From: Chryseobacterium sp. MYb7
GTDB lineage: Bacteria > Bacteroidota > Bacteroidia > Flavobacteriales > Weeksellaceae
Direction of reading: 5' to 3'
Assembly: GCF_002979455.1 (NCBI RefSeq)
Contig: NZ_PCOU01000020.1
Span: 1-64,000, forward strand
DNA length: 64,000 bases
Positions 43,042-52,400 of the stretch are shown piece by piece; positions within the stretch are counted from its first letter, which is position 1, and every line of letters starts with the position of its first letter. Below the pieces are notes generated by a model. The model was not told where the DNA came from. It worked only from the letters and a program-made list of their open reading frames with translations, and ran no database searches. A program made the translations under genes and the position numbers.

Positions 43042-44091
43042 ATGTTATATATCATTATGGTAGTTGTACTACAGGCACTTATCACCATTACTTTACTGAT
43101 GTCCCTTATCAAAAACAGGGAATCTGTACTGAATATGCTGTTATTGTATATCGGAGTCGTTACACTGGATATGGGCTATGAATATTTCATCATTCAGAAA
43201 TTCGGTTATGAATCTGTTCTTTATGAAATCCCGGGGAGTCTTCGTGTGTTCAAAGGGCTTATTTTTCTTTACATCACGACACATCTGATTCAGGCAAAAT
43301 GGAGAGATAAGCTCAAATACCTGATTATTCCGCTAACATTAGTCGTTATTCATCATGCCATTGCTATTTCTGCAAAGATGCTTGACTTTTCGTGGGCAGA
43401 TCTGGCGATTAAAAGCTATAAATCCTACTTTGTTTATTACAGTTATTATTGGATTGCATGTCTTGTCGTATGTATTTACCTGCTTACAAAGTATCGCAAA
43501 AATATTACTCATCCGGCAGCCCGTAATTTCCGTTATCTGGTTTGTTATGTATTGACGGGTGTATTACTTTTCTGGACCGTTTATCAACTAGGTTGGGATA
43601 CTTTAGTCTATCAGAAGATCTATAGTCTCTTATTTCTGTTCCAGTTCGGGTGGATTTTGTACGTTTATATTTTAACGTACCAGCACAAACTGCAGGAACA
43701 CCAGAATACATCACAGTTTACCATTCCTAAAGAAACATATCAGTATAAAGACCTTTCAAAAATAGATTTTGAGGCTGTACAAAATGCCATTACCTCTTTC
43801 TACAAGGAGAGTCATGATTATCTTGACGAGGAGTTTACTTTAGACCAGCTTTCCGGCTATCTGAAAATAAGCAAAGCCGATTTAAGCATCACATTTAATA
43901 AGCATCTTCATTCCAATTTTCACGAATATACCAACAGAAGCCGTATTCAGCACTTTAAACAGATCTTGCTGGAAGATCCTTCAGCCAGTGTTACGGATCT
44001 CGCATTTCAATGTGGTTTTAAATCCAAATCTACTTTTTATAAATATTTTAAAAAAGAATTCCACTGTCTTCCCTCTCAGCTTGTTCATTAG
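43042..44091 (+). CDS. Membrane-embedded AraC-type regulator
   Basis: A 349-residue protein with seven predicted helices in the first 215 residues (starting MLYIIMVVVLQALITITLL) and a C-terminal AraC helix-turn-helix domain (about 250-345, YLKISKADLSITFNKHL and VTDLAFQCGFKSKSTFYKYF). This one-component membrane sensor design is common in Bacteroidota. It sits directly in front of the TonB receptor gene on the same strand (135-base gap), so it probably controls that uptake system. The ligand is unknown. Confidence 0.9.
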   Translation: MLYIIMVVVLQALITITLLMSLIKNRESVLNMLLLYIGVVTLDMGYEYFIIQKFGYESVLYEIPGSLRVFKGLIFLYITTHLIQAKWRDKLKYLIIPLTLVVIHHAIAISAKMLDFSWADLAIKSYKSYFVYYSYYWIACLVVCIYLLTKYRKNITHPAARNFRYLVCYVLTGVLLFWTVYQLGWDTLVYQKIYSLLFLFQFGWILYVYILTYQHKLQEHQNTSQFTIPKETYQYKDLSKIDFEAVQNAITSFYKESHDYLDEEFTLDQLSGYLKISKADLSITFNKHLHSNFHEYTNRSRIQHFKQILLEDPSASVTDLAFQCGFKSKSTFYKYFKKEFHCLPSQLVH

Positions 44092-44226
44092 TTACAATTA
44101 TTTAATATTAGCAACTTGTTGATTTACAATACAGTTCACCTCGAACTCAAGATAAGAAGTTGTATAAAATTTAAATGAACTAAAACTTTTGAATGAGCTG
44201 ACATCTTTGCACCAAACTTTATAAGG

Positions 44227-47073
44227 ATGTCACGAGAAAGACTTTTTTTAACAAAAGCAGCATTTTTTCTTCTTGGGCCTTTGGCCTTTGCTCAAACCAC
44301 CGTTCACGGAACTGTAATAGACAGTCAGGGAAATCTTCCCAATGCATTGGTGTATATTGAAAACAGCGGACAGAAGGTAACTTCTGATACTGATGGTTCT
44401 TTTGTTCTTAATAATATTTATGACGGAAGTTATAAGCTTGTTGTAGAATATAAAGGATATGACAGTGTTTATATTCCCTTCACTGTTGCAGATAAAAAGG
44501 AAATAGACCTGGGATTAATTAAATTTGGAGCTAAATTTAAAGAAAACAATCTTCAGGAGGTAGTCGTTACCAGTGTATATAAAGCATCACAGGCCAGAGC
44601 GATTACTATGAAAAAAAACTCTAACACAATTACAGAAGTACTTTCTGCCGATGCCATCGGGAAACTACCGGACCGTAATGCAGCTGATGCAGTACAGCGT
44701 ATGCAGGGAGTTTCTATTGAAAGAGACATGGGTGAAGGACGTTTTGTGGCAGTAAGAGGAACGCCTATACAATGGACTTCTTCTACTCTTAATGGTAACA
44801 GAATGCCTAGTGCCAGCGGTGATAATGCCAACCGTGGGGTTCAGATGGATATCTTCCCTTCGGAGCTTATTCAGAATGTCCGTTTGTCTAAAGCTCTTAC
44901 TCCGGATCTGGATGGAGATGCCATTGGCGGAAACGTGGATTTTATTACGAAAACCTCACCCAATAAAGAAACATTGGCGATAAGTATGGCTTCAGGTTAT
45001 GTTAACATGTCCAAATCTCCTTCTTACAATACTTCCATCGTCTACGGAAATAAAATTACGGATAAGCTTAAATTCATTACCTCTGCTGTGATCTGGGAGC
45101 GTTCTACCGCTATAGACCAAATGAGAAATATTTATAATTACGGACTGAAAGATAAAACAGCTTCTTATTCTATCAACCAGCTTCAGCTTCGGGATTATCT
45201 TGCTAACAGAAGAACTTTGGGCTTTAATCTGGGATTGGATTATGAAATAGACAGCCGGAATAAATTATATGCAAAAGCATTATACAGCCAATACAAAGAC
45301 GGGCAGTCTGTAAGAGAAACCTATTTTAATTTTGACAGTAAAAATGTCATGCTGCAGGCTCGTCATGCTGATTATCTTACGGATCTGTATTCTATGCAGA
45401 TAGGTGGTAATCATCAGGTAGGACAGCGTCTGGATGTAAATTGGTCTGCATCCAAAGCACGTTCCGAATTTAAGTTCAACTCACCAGATCAGCTTGAAAA
45501 AGACCAAAGAGGCTATCCTATTATCAATTTCATGCAACCCATGACCTATGGAAACCTGTCTGCAGACGGAAGAAAATATTTGGCAATGGATGCTCCTGAT
45601 GGCATTGGAGATACCGAAAAATACACCTTGCCATACAACCAGCAGGCAATAGCTGCAGATAAACTTAAATTGAATCAAATTATCCTGAGTCAGAACCACA
45701 ACAGTGAGACAGATCTAAGAGGACAGATTGACATTAAATATAAAGCCGCAGATAATTTTGAAATTAAATTCGGAACCAAATACAACAATAAAAACAAAAT
45801 TGTAGACAGTTCTGTGTTGGTCTGGATGCCTAAATCATCACTGGGAATTCCGGGATCTCCGGTAACCTATTTAAGCGAGCTTGAGCGTGAAGGCTTTCCT
45901 TACAAAGGAGGTTTTATGAATCCTTTAGGTAATCCTTACAATGCTGTTATCATCGATCAAATAACCAATGTGCAAATTGATCAGATGTACAATCCCGCTA
46001 CACAAAATAGCTTAGGACTGATGCAGGTGAGCGGCAAGGACAGCAATTCGAATATTACAAGTTCGTACCGTGGTACTGAAAACGTGTGGGCTGCTTATGT
46101 GATGGGCACCTGGAAGATTTCTGATCATCTGCAGATATTAGGAGGCTTCAGAAATGAATACAATGACGTTACTTTCTGGGGCAAAAAAGTAGTATCAGAC
46201 AAAGACAATAAAACGGAGGACATTAAAGACAATAAAACGTATAATGTAGTCCTGCCTATGGTTAATATAAAATGGAACATCACCAGTGACCGCATCCTGA
46301 GACTGGCCTATACCCGTTCCTTTGCCAGACCGGATTTCAACGACCTGAATCCCGGAACCATCGTCAATGATATTACCAATACCATCACTCAGGGAAATAC
46401 CAAATTGGATCCTACCTTTTCAAACAATTTTGACCTTATGTTTGAAAACTACTTCGGAAAGCTAGATCTGATCACTGCCGGAGTATTCTATAAAGACATT
46501 ACCAATCTTATTTACAAAGACCAGTCTGTAGTAGATCTGGCCGGAAGAACTTATACTTTCACAGCTCCTAAAAATCTGGAAGGTGCTAAACTCTTTGGTT
46601 TTGAATTCGGAATATCCAAACGTTTTGAAAACCTACCAGGCTTTTTGAAAAACATCGGTTTTGAGGGAAATTACACCTATATTTCTTCCAAAATGAATAT
46701 GCCTGTCTACGAAAACGGTAAACAGACAGGAACAATGTCTACCACAATTCCGAACCAGGCCAAACATATTTTCAATACCATCCTGTTCTATGAAACCAGC
46801 AAGCTGATGATCCGTCTTGCCGGAAATTACAAAGGAAATTATGTAAGCGAAATCAGAGCAGCGGCCGGAGCAGATCATTATCAGTATTTTGATAAGAACT
46901 TTACTGTAGACCTTTCCACTGCCTATAGTCTTACAAAGAAAGTCCGCCTGTTTGTAGAACTGAACAATATTTTTAATGAACCCAACCGCTATTATATGGG
47001 AACCAAAGACCGCGTAGAAAATATTTCTTATTCAGGAATACGCGGACAGCTAGGATTCACTTTCAATTTTTAA
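44227..47073 (+). CDS. TonB-dependent receptor
   Basis: A 948-residue outer membrane receptor. After the signal peptide (ending AFAQ) comes a CarboxypepD_reg-like domain (about 24-100, HGTVIDSQGNLPNALVYIE), then the plug (about 125-245, DAIGKLPDRNAADAVQRMQG and VAVRGTPIQWTSSTLNG) and a 22-strand barrel, ending in the usual C-terminal aromatic QLGFTFNF. No SusD partner gene follows, so it belongs to the single-receptor type. The PI-PLC-like gene begins 17 bases after its stop; the pair suggests uptake of a product freed by that enzyme, such as an inositol or phosphate compound. The ATG chosen is 44227. Confidence 0.94.
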   Translation: MSRERLFLTKAAFFLLGPLAFAQTTVHGTVIDSQGNLPNALVYIENSGQKVTSDTDGSFVLNNIYDGSYKLVVEYKGYDSVYIPFTVADKKEIDLGLIKFGAKFKENNLQEVVVTSVYKASQARAITMKKNSNTITEVLSADAIGKLPDRNAADAVQRMQGVSIERDMGEGRFVAVRGTPIQWTSSTLNGNRMPSASGDNANRGVQMDIFPSELIQNVRLSKALTPDLDGDAIGGNVDFITKTSPNKETLAISMASGYVNMSKSPSYNTSIVYGNKITDKLKFITSAVIWERSTAIDQMRNIYNYGLKDKTASYSINQLQLRDYLANRRTLGFNLGLDYEIDSRNKLYAKALYSQYKDGQSVRETYFNFDSKNVMLQARHADYLTDLYSMQIGGNHQVGQRLDVNWSASKARSEFKFNSPDQLEKDQRGYPIINFMQPMTYGNLSADGRKYLAMDAPDGIGDTEKYTLPYNQQAIAADKLKLNQIILSQNHNSETDLRGQIDIKYKAADNFEIKFGTKYNNKNKIVDSSVLVWMPKSSLGIPGSPVTYLSELEREGFPYKGGFMNPLGNPYNAVIIDQITNVQIDQMYNPATQNSLGLMQVSGKDSNSNITSSYRGTENVWAAYVMGTWKISDHLQILGGFRNEYNDVTFWGKKVVSDKDNKTEDIKDNKTYNVVLPMVNIKWNITSDRILRLAYTRSFARPDFNDLNPGTIVNDITNTITQGNTKLDPTFSNNFDLMFENYFGKLDLITAGVFYKDITNLIYKDQSVVDLAGRTYTFTAPKNLEGAKLFGFEFGISKRFENLPGFLKNIGFEGNYTYISSKMNMPVYENGKQTGTMSTTIPNQAKHIFNTILFYETSKLMIRLAGNYKGNYVSEIRAAAGADHYQYFDKNFTVDLSTAYSLTKKVRLFVELNNIFNEPNRYYMGTKDRVENISYSGIRGQLGFTFNF

Positions 47074-47090
47074 TCAAAAATTTTATTCAT

Positions 47091-48272
47091 ATGAAAAAGT
47101 ATATACATGGAGCTGCATTGTGTATGACAGCACTGGTACAGGCACAGGATAAATGCCAGAATATAAGAATCAATCAGCTGCAGATTGTGGGAACTCATAA
47201 TTCGTATGCAAAGCCTGTAGATCCTAAAGTACTGGATTTTGTAACTCCGATTATCAATGGAATGATGCAGAAATACAGCAGTATGATGTCTGAAGATCAA
47301 AAGGCTAAATTTAAAGAATATCACCCTTATGGCATGGATCTGAAAGAAGGTCTGAATTATAACCACCCGGACTTTACAGAACAACTCAACGCCAATCTCA
47401 GAGGGCTGGAAATAGATGTTTATTATGATCTGGAAGGCGGCAGATTCAGCCATCCTGCAACCTATGAGGTGCTAAAGGCAAAAGGGATCACTGATCTGGC
47501 TCCTTTTAATACAAAAGGACTGGATCAGCCGGGTTTCAAAGTACTGCATATGGCAGATATCGATTTCAGAACTCATTATCCCACTTTAAAAGATGCGTTG
47601 ACTGCTCTTAAATCCTGGTCAGACCAACATCCCGAACACACTCCTGTTTTCATGATGATTGAAGCCAAAGATTCCGGTTTTCCGATTCTTGAAAAAAGTA
47701 CGAAAGTTCTTCCTTTTGATAAAAAAGCCTATGATGAACTGGACGGGGAGATTGTAAGATATCTTGGAAAGGATAAAATTATCACTCCAAAAGATGTTCA
47801 GGGTAAATATAAAACACTCAAAGAAGCTGTAATCCATAATAATTGGCCAAAACTTAGTGACAGTAAAGGAAAATTCATCTTTATGCTTCTTCCCGGAGGT
47901 GCCGGAACACTTTCATCCAAAGACAATCCTTATCTTGTGAATGGATCACTAAAAGAAAGAATTATGTTTCTGAATAGTGAACCGGATGATTCTTTTGCAG
48001 GGTTTATTCTAAGAGACAACGCTATAGTAAGACAGAAAGAGATACAGGATCTGGTAATGCAGGGGTTTATGGTCAGAACCAGATCAGATATTGAAACCTA
48101 TGAAGCTAAAACCAATGATTTTACAAGATCTAAAGCCGCTTTCAGCAGTGGTGCCCAGGTTGTTTCCACCGATTTTTTCCGTCCTGGAAATACCTATGGA
48201 ACACCTTACTTTGTGCAGCCGCCGCAGGGAAAAGATTATCTTAATAATCCGTTAAATTCTTCATGTAAATAA
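47091..48272 (+). CDS. Exported PI-PLC-C1-like phosphodiesterase
   Basis: A 393-residue exported enzyme of the phosphatidylinositol phospholipase C1-like group. The signal peptide is MKKYIHGAALCMTALVQAQ. The TIM-barrel motifs are LQIVGTHNSYAKP (catalytic His near residue 36), LRGLEIDVYYDLEGGRFSHP and the later FMMIEAKDSG and FMLLPGGAG. Family members are calcium-dependent and cut phosphodiester bonds in inositol lipids or related molecules. The gene is co-transcribed with the TonB receptor (17-base gap) and ends at a terminator. Confidence 0.9.
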   Translation: MKKYIHGAALCMTALVQAQDKCQNIRINQLQIVGTHNSYAKPVDPKVLDFVTPIINGMMQKYSSMMSEDQKAKFKEYHPYGMDLKEGLNYNHPDFTEQLNANLRGLEIDVYYDLEGGRFSHPATYEVLKAKGITDLAPFNTKGLDQPGFKVLHMADIDFRTHYPTLKDALTALKSWSDQHPEHTPVFMMIEAKDSGFPILEKSTKVLPFDKKAYDELDGEIVRYLGKDKIITPKDVQGKYKTLKEAVIHNNWPKLSDSKGKFIFMLLPGGAGTLSSKDNPYLVNGSLKERIMFLNSEPDDSFAGFILRDNAIVRQKEIQDLVMQGFMVRTRSDIETYEAKTNDFTRSKAAFSSGAQVVSTDFFRPGNTYGTPYFVQPPQGKDYLNNPLNSSCK

Positions 48273-48280
48273 CTACCAGG

Positions 48281-48306
48281 CCGGCTCTGTTCAGAACCGG
48301 TCTTTT
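48281..48306 (+). terminator. Terminator of receptor/phospholipase unit
   Basis: Nine-base arms CCGGCTCTG (48281-48289) and CAGAACCGG (48292-48300), one mismatch, followed by TCTTTTT. Confidence 0.78.
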
Positions 48307-48328
48307 TATGACTAGTGAAATCTCAAAA

Positions 48329-48420
48329 TTTTGGCTAAAGCCGGATGAAAAACGTTTTTATTAAACGGAAACCGGGCTCCCTTCGGCTATGCTCAGGATA
48401 ATAGCCCGCCCTATTGAATA
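48329..48420. repeat. REP-like element, copy 3 (nested)
   Basis: TTTTGGCTAAAGCC (GGCT-AA-AGCC palindrome at 48333-48342), then a spacer, the arms CGGGCT (48373-48378) and AGCCCG (48403-48408), and CTATTGAATA. The loop of the second palindrome is 24 bases and contains TTCGGCTATGCTCAGGAT, akin to the repeat at 21184. It seems that one repeat type sits inside another. Confidence 0.65.
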
Positions 48421-48503
48421 TCTAAACTCATACCCAAAAACCGGATCTCGAAAATCTGAAATTCATAATTCATAATCTCTCCTCAAACCTCATCATTCTA
48501 TTG

Positions 48504-48830
48504 CTATATCAATCCCTCTAATTGCTGTAAAATAGGAATCAGAGACTTTCCCTTTTCAGTAAGATTATATTCTATGTGCAGAGGCTTTTGCTTGATGACT
48601 ACCCTCTCCAATAAATCCATTTCTTCCAGTTCTCTAAGAGCCGTTGATAATGTCTGTTTATTAGATCCTTCTATGTCGCGCAGCAAGCTGCTGAAACGTA
48701 AAGTTGATTGGGAGGCAAGAATAAAAATTTCTAATTTTAACTTACCTGAAAGTGTTTTTAAAAGCTTCTGTACAGGGCATATTTCTGCCCCATCAGCAGA
48801 GCTGTTATTAGTCAGATTTTTTTGACTCAT
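48504..48830 (-). CDS. HxlR family regulator
   Basis: A 108-residue winged-helix regulator of the HxlR/MarR-like type. Typical are the CPVQKLLKTLSGKLKLEI start with the conserved Cys18 of the ICPV motif, RFSSLLRDIEGSNKQTLSTA and LRELEEMDLLERVV. In some members this Cys senses quinones or oxidants. The perfect inverted repeat at 48868-48901 overlaps its probable promoter, which suggests self-control. No divergent target gene is close (the next plus-strand gene starts 600 bases away). Confidence 0.92.
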   Translation of the reverse strand: MSQKNLTNNSSADGAEICPVQKLLKTLSGKLKLEIFILASQSTLRFSSLLRDIEGSNKQTLSTALRELEEMDLLERVVIKQKPLHIEYNLTEKGKSLIPILQQLEGLI

Positions 48831-48859
48831 TGTGTGTTTTTTTTAATATCGTAACTTTG

Positions 48860-48901
48860 CAAACATAGTGGTTAATAATAAATTAACATAAGATTAACCA
48901 C
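48860..48901 (-). promoter_or_regulatory. HxlR-type operator and promoter
   Basis: GTGGTTAAT (48868-48876) and ATTAACCAC (48893-48901) are perfect 9-base inverted repeats with 16 bases between. On the minus strand the -7 box TATGTTTG lies at 48867-48860, right next to it, and the ATG at 48830 follows 29 bases later. A protein bound here would block the -33 to -12 region. Confidence 0.65.
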
Positions 48902-49429
48902 ACATTTAACAAAAAAAATTACAAAAAGTACAAAAAACTAAGTAGAAATTTTTCATTAAAAAACATATGTTTTTGTGATATCTCTTCTTAATTTGTTCTG
49001 ATTATAAGTTTGCATAAAAGTATAATTGATTATCAATTATTTTTAATAAAAAAACTAAAAACCTAAAACACAAATATGAAAAATGAGATTTTTATCTTCA
49101 AATCAGGCTATAATATATATTATTCTACCATCCTACTTTTACTCACAATACAACACAGGCCCGAAAACCTGCAATAATTATATTGAAAGGCTTTAATACA
49201 AGAACAATTCGGATTATTTATCATGGTTAGCAATAGAAAAATAACGATTGTAAGGAACAGTTGGTTTTCAAAAATGTGCCATAACTGATAATATCGGATT
49301 CTTGTGTAGCGGTTACACTACCAAAAGTACATCTGCTTTATTGTATTCTATTCTTTCCTATACTATTGATGATAAGCTATAAAATTTGAATAAAAGTTAT
49401 TCAAACAGAATCTAATAACCTAAAAAAAC
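48902..49429. other. Upstream region of the FISUMP protein gene
   Basis: About 530 bases. The first half is very AT-rich with TAAGTTTG at 49005-49012 as a possible -7 box. The second half (49080-49390) is less AT-rich and has short open frames (for example 33 codons from 49076) but nothing that looks like a real gene; a decayed gene end cannot be excluded. A long leader of about 400 bases would result if 49005 is the promoter. Confidence 0.45.
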
Positions 49430-52400
49430 ATGCGTATGAGAAAAAAATCAATGCTATCAGTCTGGGCTGTATTCTGCTCAGTTGCATCCGTTTATGCTTC
49501 GTCACGAGGCGATACGGACCGGCGCTTTTCTAATGATCGGTTTATATTGGAAAGTCGCCTTCCAGTAACCACCCTTACTTATGATCTTGGGCCTGTGATG
49601 TCTATTTCACAAAACCTCAATGAAAAAGGAGCGGTTGTTATGAGTGGACAGCTCAACAAACCTGTTACAACCAGCGATGTTCTGATTTCCGTTAAATATC
49701 AGAATGCCTTGGGAGAATGGGTTACTGCTTGGTGCAAAACATTATATGCCAGCAATCTGTATAATGAAAACCTTAATGCTACCTTTGAATTACCAGCTTC
49801 TGCAAGCAGCGGCACGTATAATTTAAAAGTTGTGCTGAGTTCAGAAACAGATAACTTCTCCGGTATTACGTGGAATAAAGCGGTAAGCCATTACAAATTC
49901 GGAGATTATACTGCAGCAACGTGTGAACTGGATGAAAATGAATACACGATACTTTTCACTCCGAAAAAAAATGGGACAGTATTATTTAATCCTAACGGAA
50001 GTGTTTCCGGAGTCAAAGACAGGGTAAAATCACAGCATCTGACTAAGAAGCTGGATGATATTGTATTATCCGTTAACGCCAGCGGTACTCTGGATAGCAG
50101 CAACCCAAATGCACCTGTGATTAATATAGACAATCCTAATAATCTCGGTACGATTGCCAGCTCACAGAAATACATCTACCAAGGTAGTGACACAAGCCCT
50201 TTTGAATTTTCTTATCATGATCCTGTTTATGTATTTGCCGGTAAGTTTTCAAGTTCGGGTTTCTTTATTAACTTCAGTAACTGGTTTTTACCTCCTGAGG
50301 AGGGTGGAGAACCCTGGGGTAGAGGATATTTGGATTTTACAAACCCTAATGCTTTAGTGAACAGGTATTACAACCTTTACAATTACATCAACGAGAAACT
50401 GACCGACATTATCTCGGATCAGGAGCCTGTAGTTATTGTTGTAAGCAAAATAACAGGTTTCAGGGTATACAAATCTACAGGACAGTATATCACCGTTAAT
50501 GCATTAAGCAATTATAATACTGTAAATGATTTCGGTTACCCTCCATTATATGACAAACAAAGAGGTCCCGGATCTGAAAATTTCTTTCTGAGCAATACTC
50601 CTAAAGCTTCTTTATATGGTATCGGAGCCATCAGAAACAGAAAAGTAATAGCTAACTGGAATGGACCAATGAGACCGCTTTCGGAGGTGGAAGCTGAAAT
50701 CAAAAAATTCATCAAATATGTAGGTATTTTTGGTAACACAACTGCATATGATTCTGCAGATTGTGCCAATAACTGTTTTACAATTAATTCCGGAGCACTG
50801 CCGGATAATACAATATCAGACTGGACAAAAGCTCCTAACAGTTATATTTTCACAGGGAAAGATAACAACGGGAATAATGCAGACGGATTGTATATTCCTG
50901 TAAAAAAAGCCTACGAAATGTGGCGAAACGGGAATTATATGAAAGGAGTGGACGTTCCTTCCGGAGTAATTACCGCTGATGTATTGTGGGAAGATACGAT
51001 GGGACTAATAAAATCTAAGGAAAATTATACATTAGATATTATTGGCTCAGGGGAAACTGCAAAAATAAAAGTACCTATAAACAAGGTAAAAAAAGGAAAT
51101 GCAGTAGTTGCTTATAAAGTAGATGGACAGGTTTTCTGGTCATGGCACGTTTGGGTAACAGACGATCCTACTAATGGTTCTACCTATAAAAGCTATGATG
51201 ATGTAAAAAGACAGTTAAGTGATGGTACTGTAGAAACGATTCCTAACTCTGAGTGGGGATGGATGGACAGAAACCTTGGTGCTCTCGGGAACACTCTTAA
51301 TGGAGATGGATGGCACAGAAACGGAGGTCTTTTATACCAGTGGGGAAGAAAAGATCCTTTTCCATCTTTAACGTATAGTGATGCTACTTTTTATCAGGTA
51401 ACCGGAAGCGTTGGAAAAGTGATCTATGATGATGCAATACCGAGATTGAAATTTACCAACAGTCCTTTCAATGATTATAAAAACTTTAACGATCTGAGAC
51501 TGTTTGTCAATAAATCAGCGGCAAATATTACGGATAACATCAGAGCATCGGTTAAAAATCCTTTAAGCCTGATGTATGTGAACGATGATGGTACTGCTAC
51601 TCCATCTACGTATGGTACTTTGAGTGGTATTCCATACTACTACAACTGGTTTGGGCAGGTACCAGGATTACAGACCAGTGAGTTAAGTAAAGTTAACTTA
51701 TGGTCAGATAACTCTCAGGGAATACAGGCAACAGATATTTCTGTTCCACAACCATACAGAGATAAGTCCTCTTATGACCCTTGTCCGAATGGATGGAGAT
51801 TACCTTCCTTATTGGTAGCATCATCCACAAAAAATCTGAGAATGGATTTTACTCCTTTTGGAGCTAAAGTAAACAGTCCGTTATCTGCACTGAATGGCGT
51901 TCAGTCTAATATTCCTCCGGGATTATCAAACTTAAAACCATATCTGGCTGGTATAAAAATATATCCTCAATACGGTTTTGATATGACCAATGTTGGAGGT
52001 AACAATATCGGAATATTCCCAGGAACAGGATGGATTGGAAGAGGTGCTGCCAGTGATGGAAGATATCACACGAAAGCAACCTTTACAGATCAGCTTGAAA
52101 CCTATCTATGGACATCTACTATGACAAACTTTGGGGGGTATTCATCAATAGCAAGTGCATTAAGATTAATTCCGTCTGCTGACCAGATTGTCAATAATTA
52201 CAGACCGGATGCAGCCAATTATCCTAATGTATATGGTCTATACAATTATAAACCAGCTGAAGATTATCCAACCAATAACGCACAAGCATGCAGATGTATC
52301 AAAGATCCGTTATTTGTAAAAAATAACTATAATTTTGACACTACTTACTTCACTGAAACTGAAACCTATAAAACAGGATTAGACAATCCTAATACTTATA

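Noticed and set aside
49076..49168. Short frame of 33 codons in front of the FISUMP gene
   Set aside because: It is short, has no signal or partner and the region has stops in all frames around it. A decayed gene end is possible but not supported.
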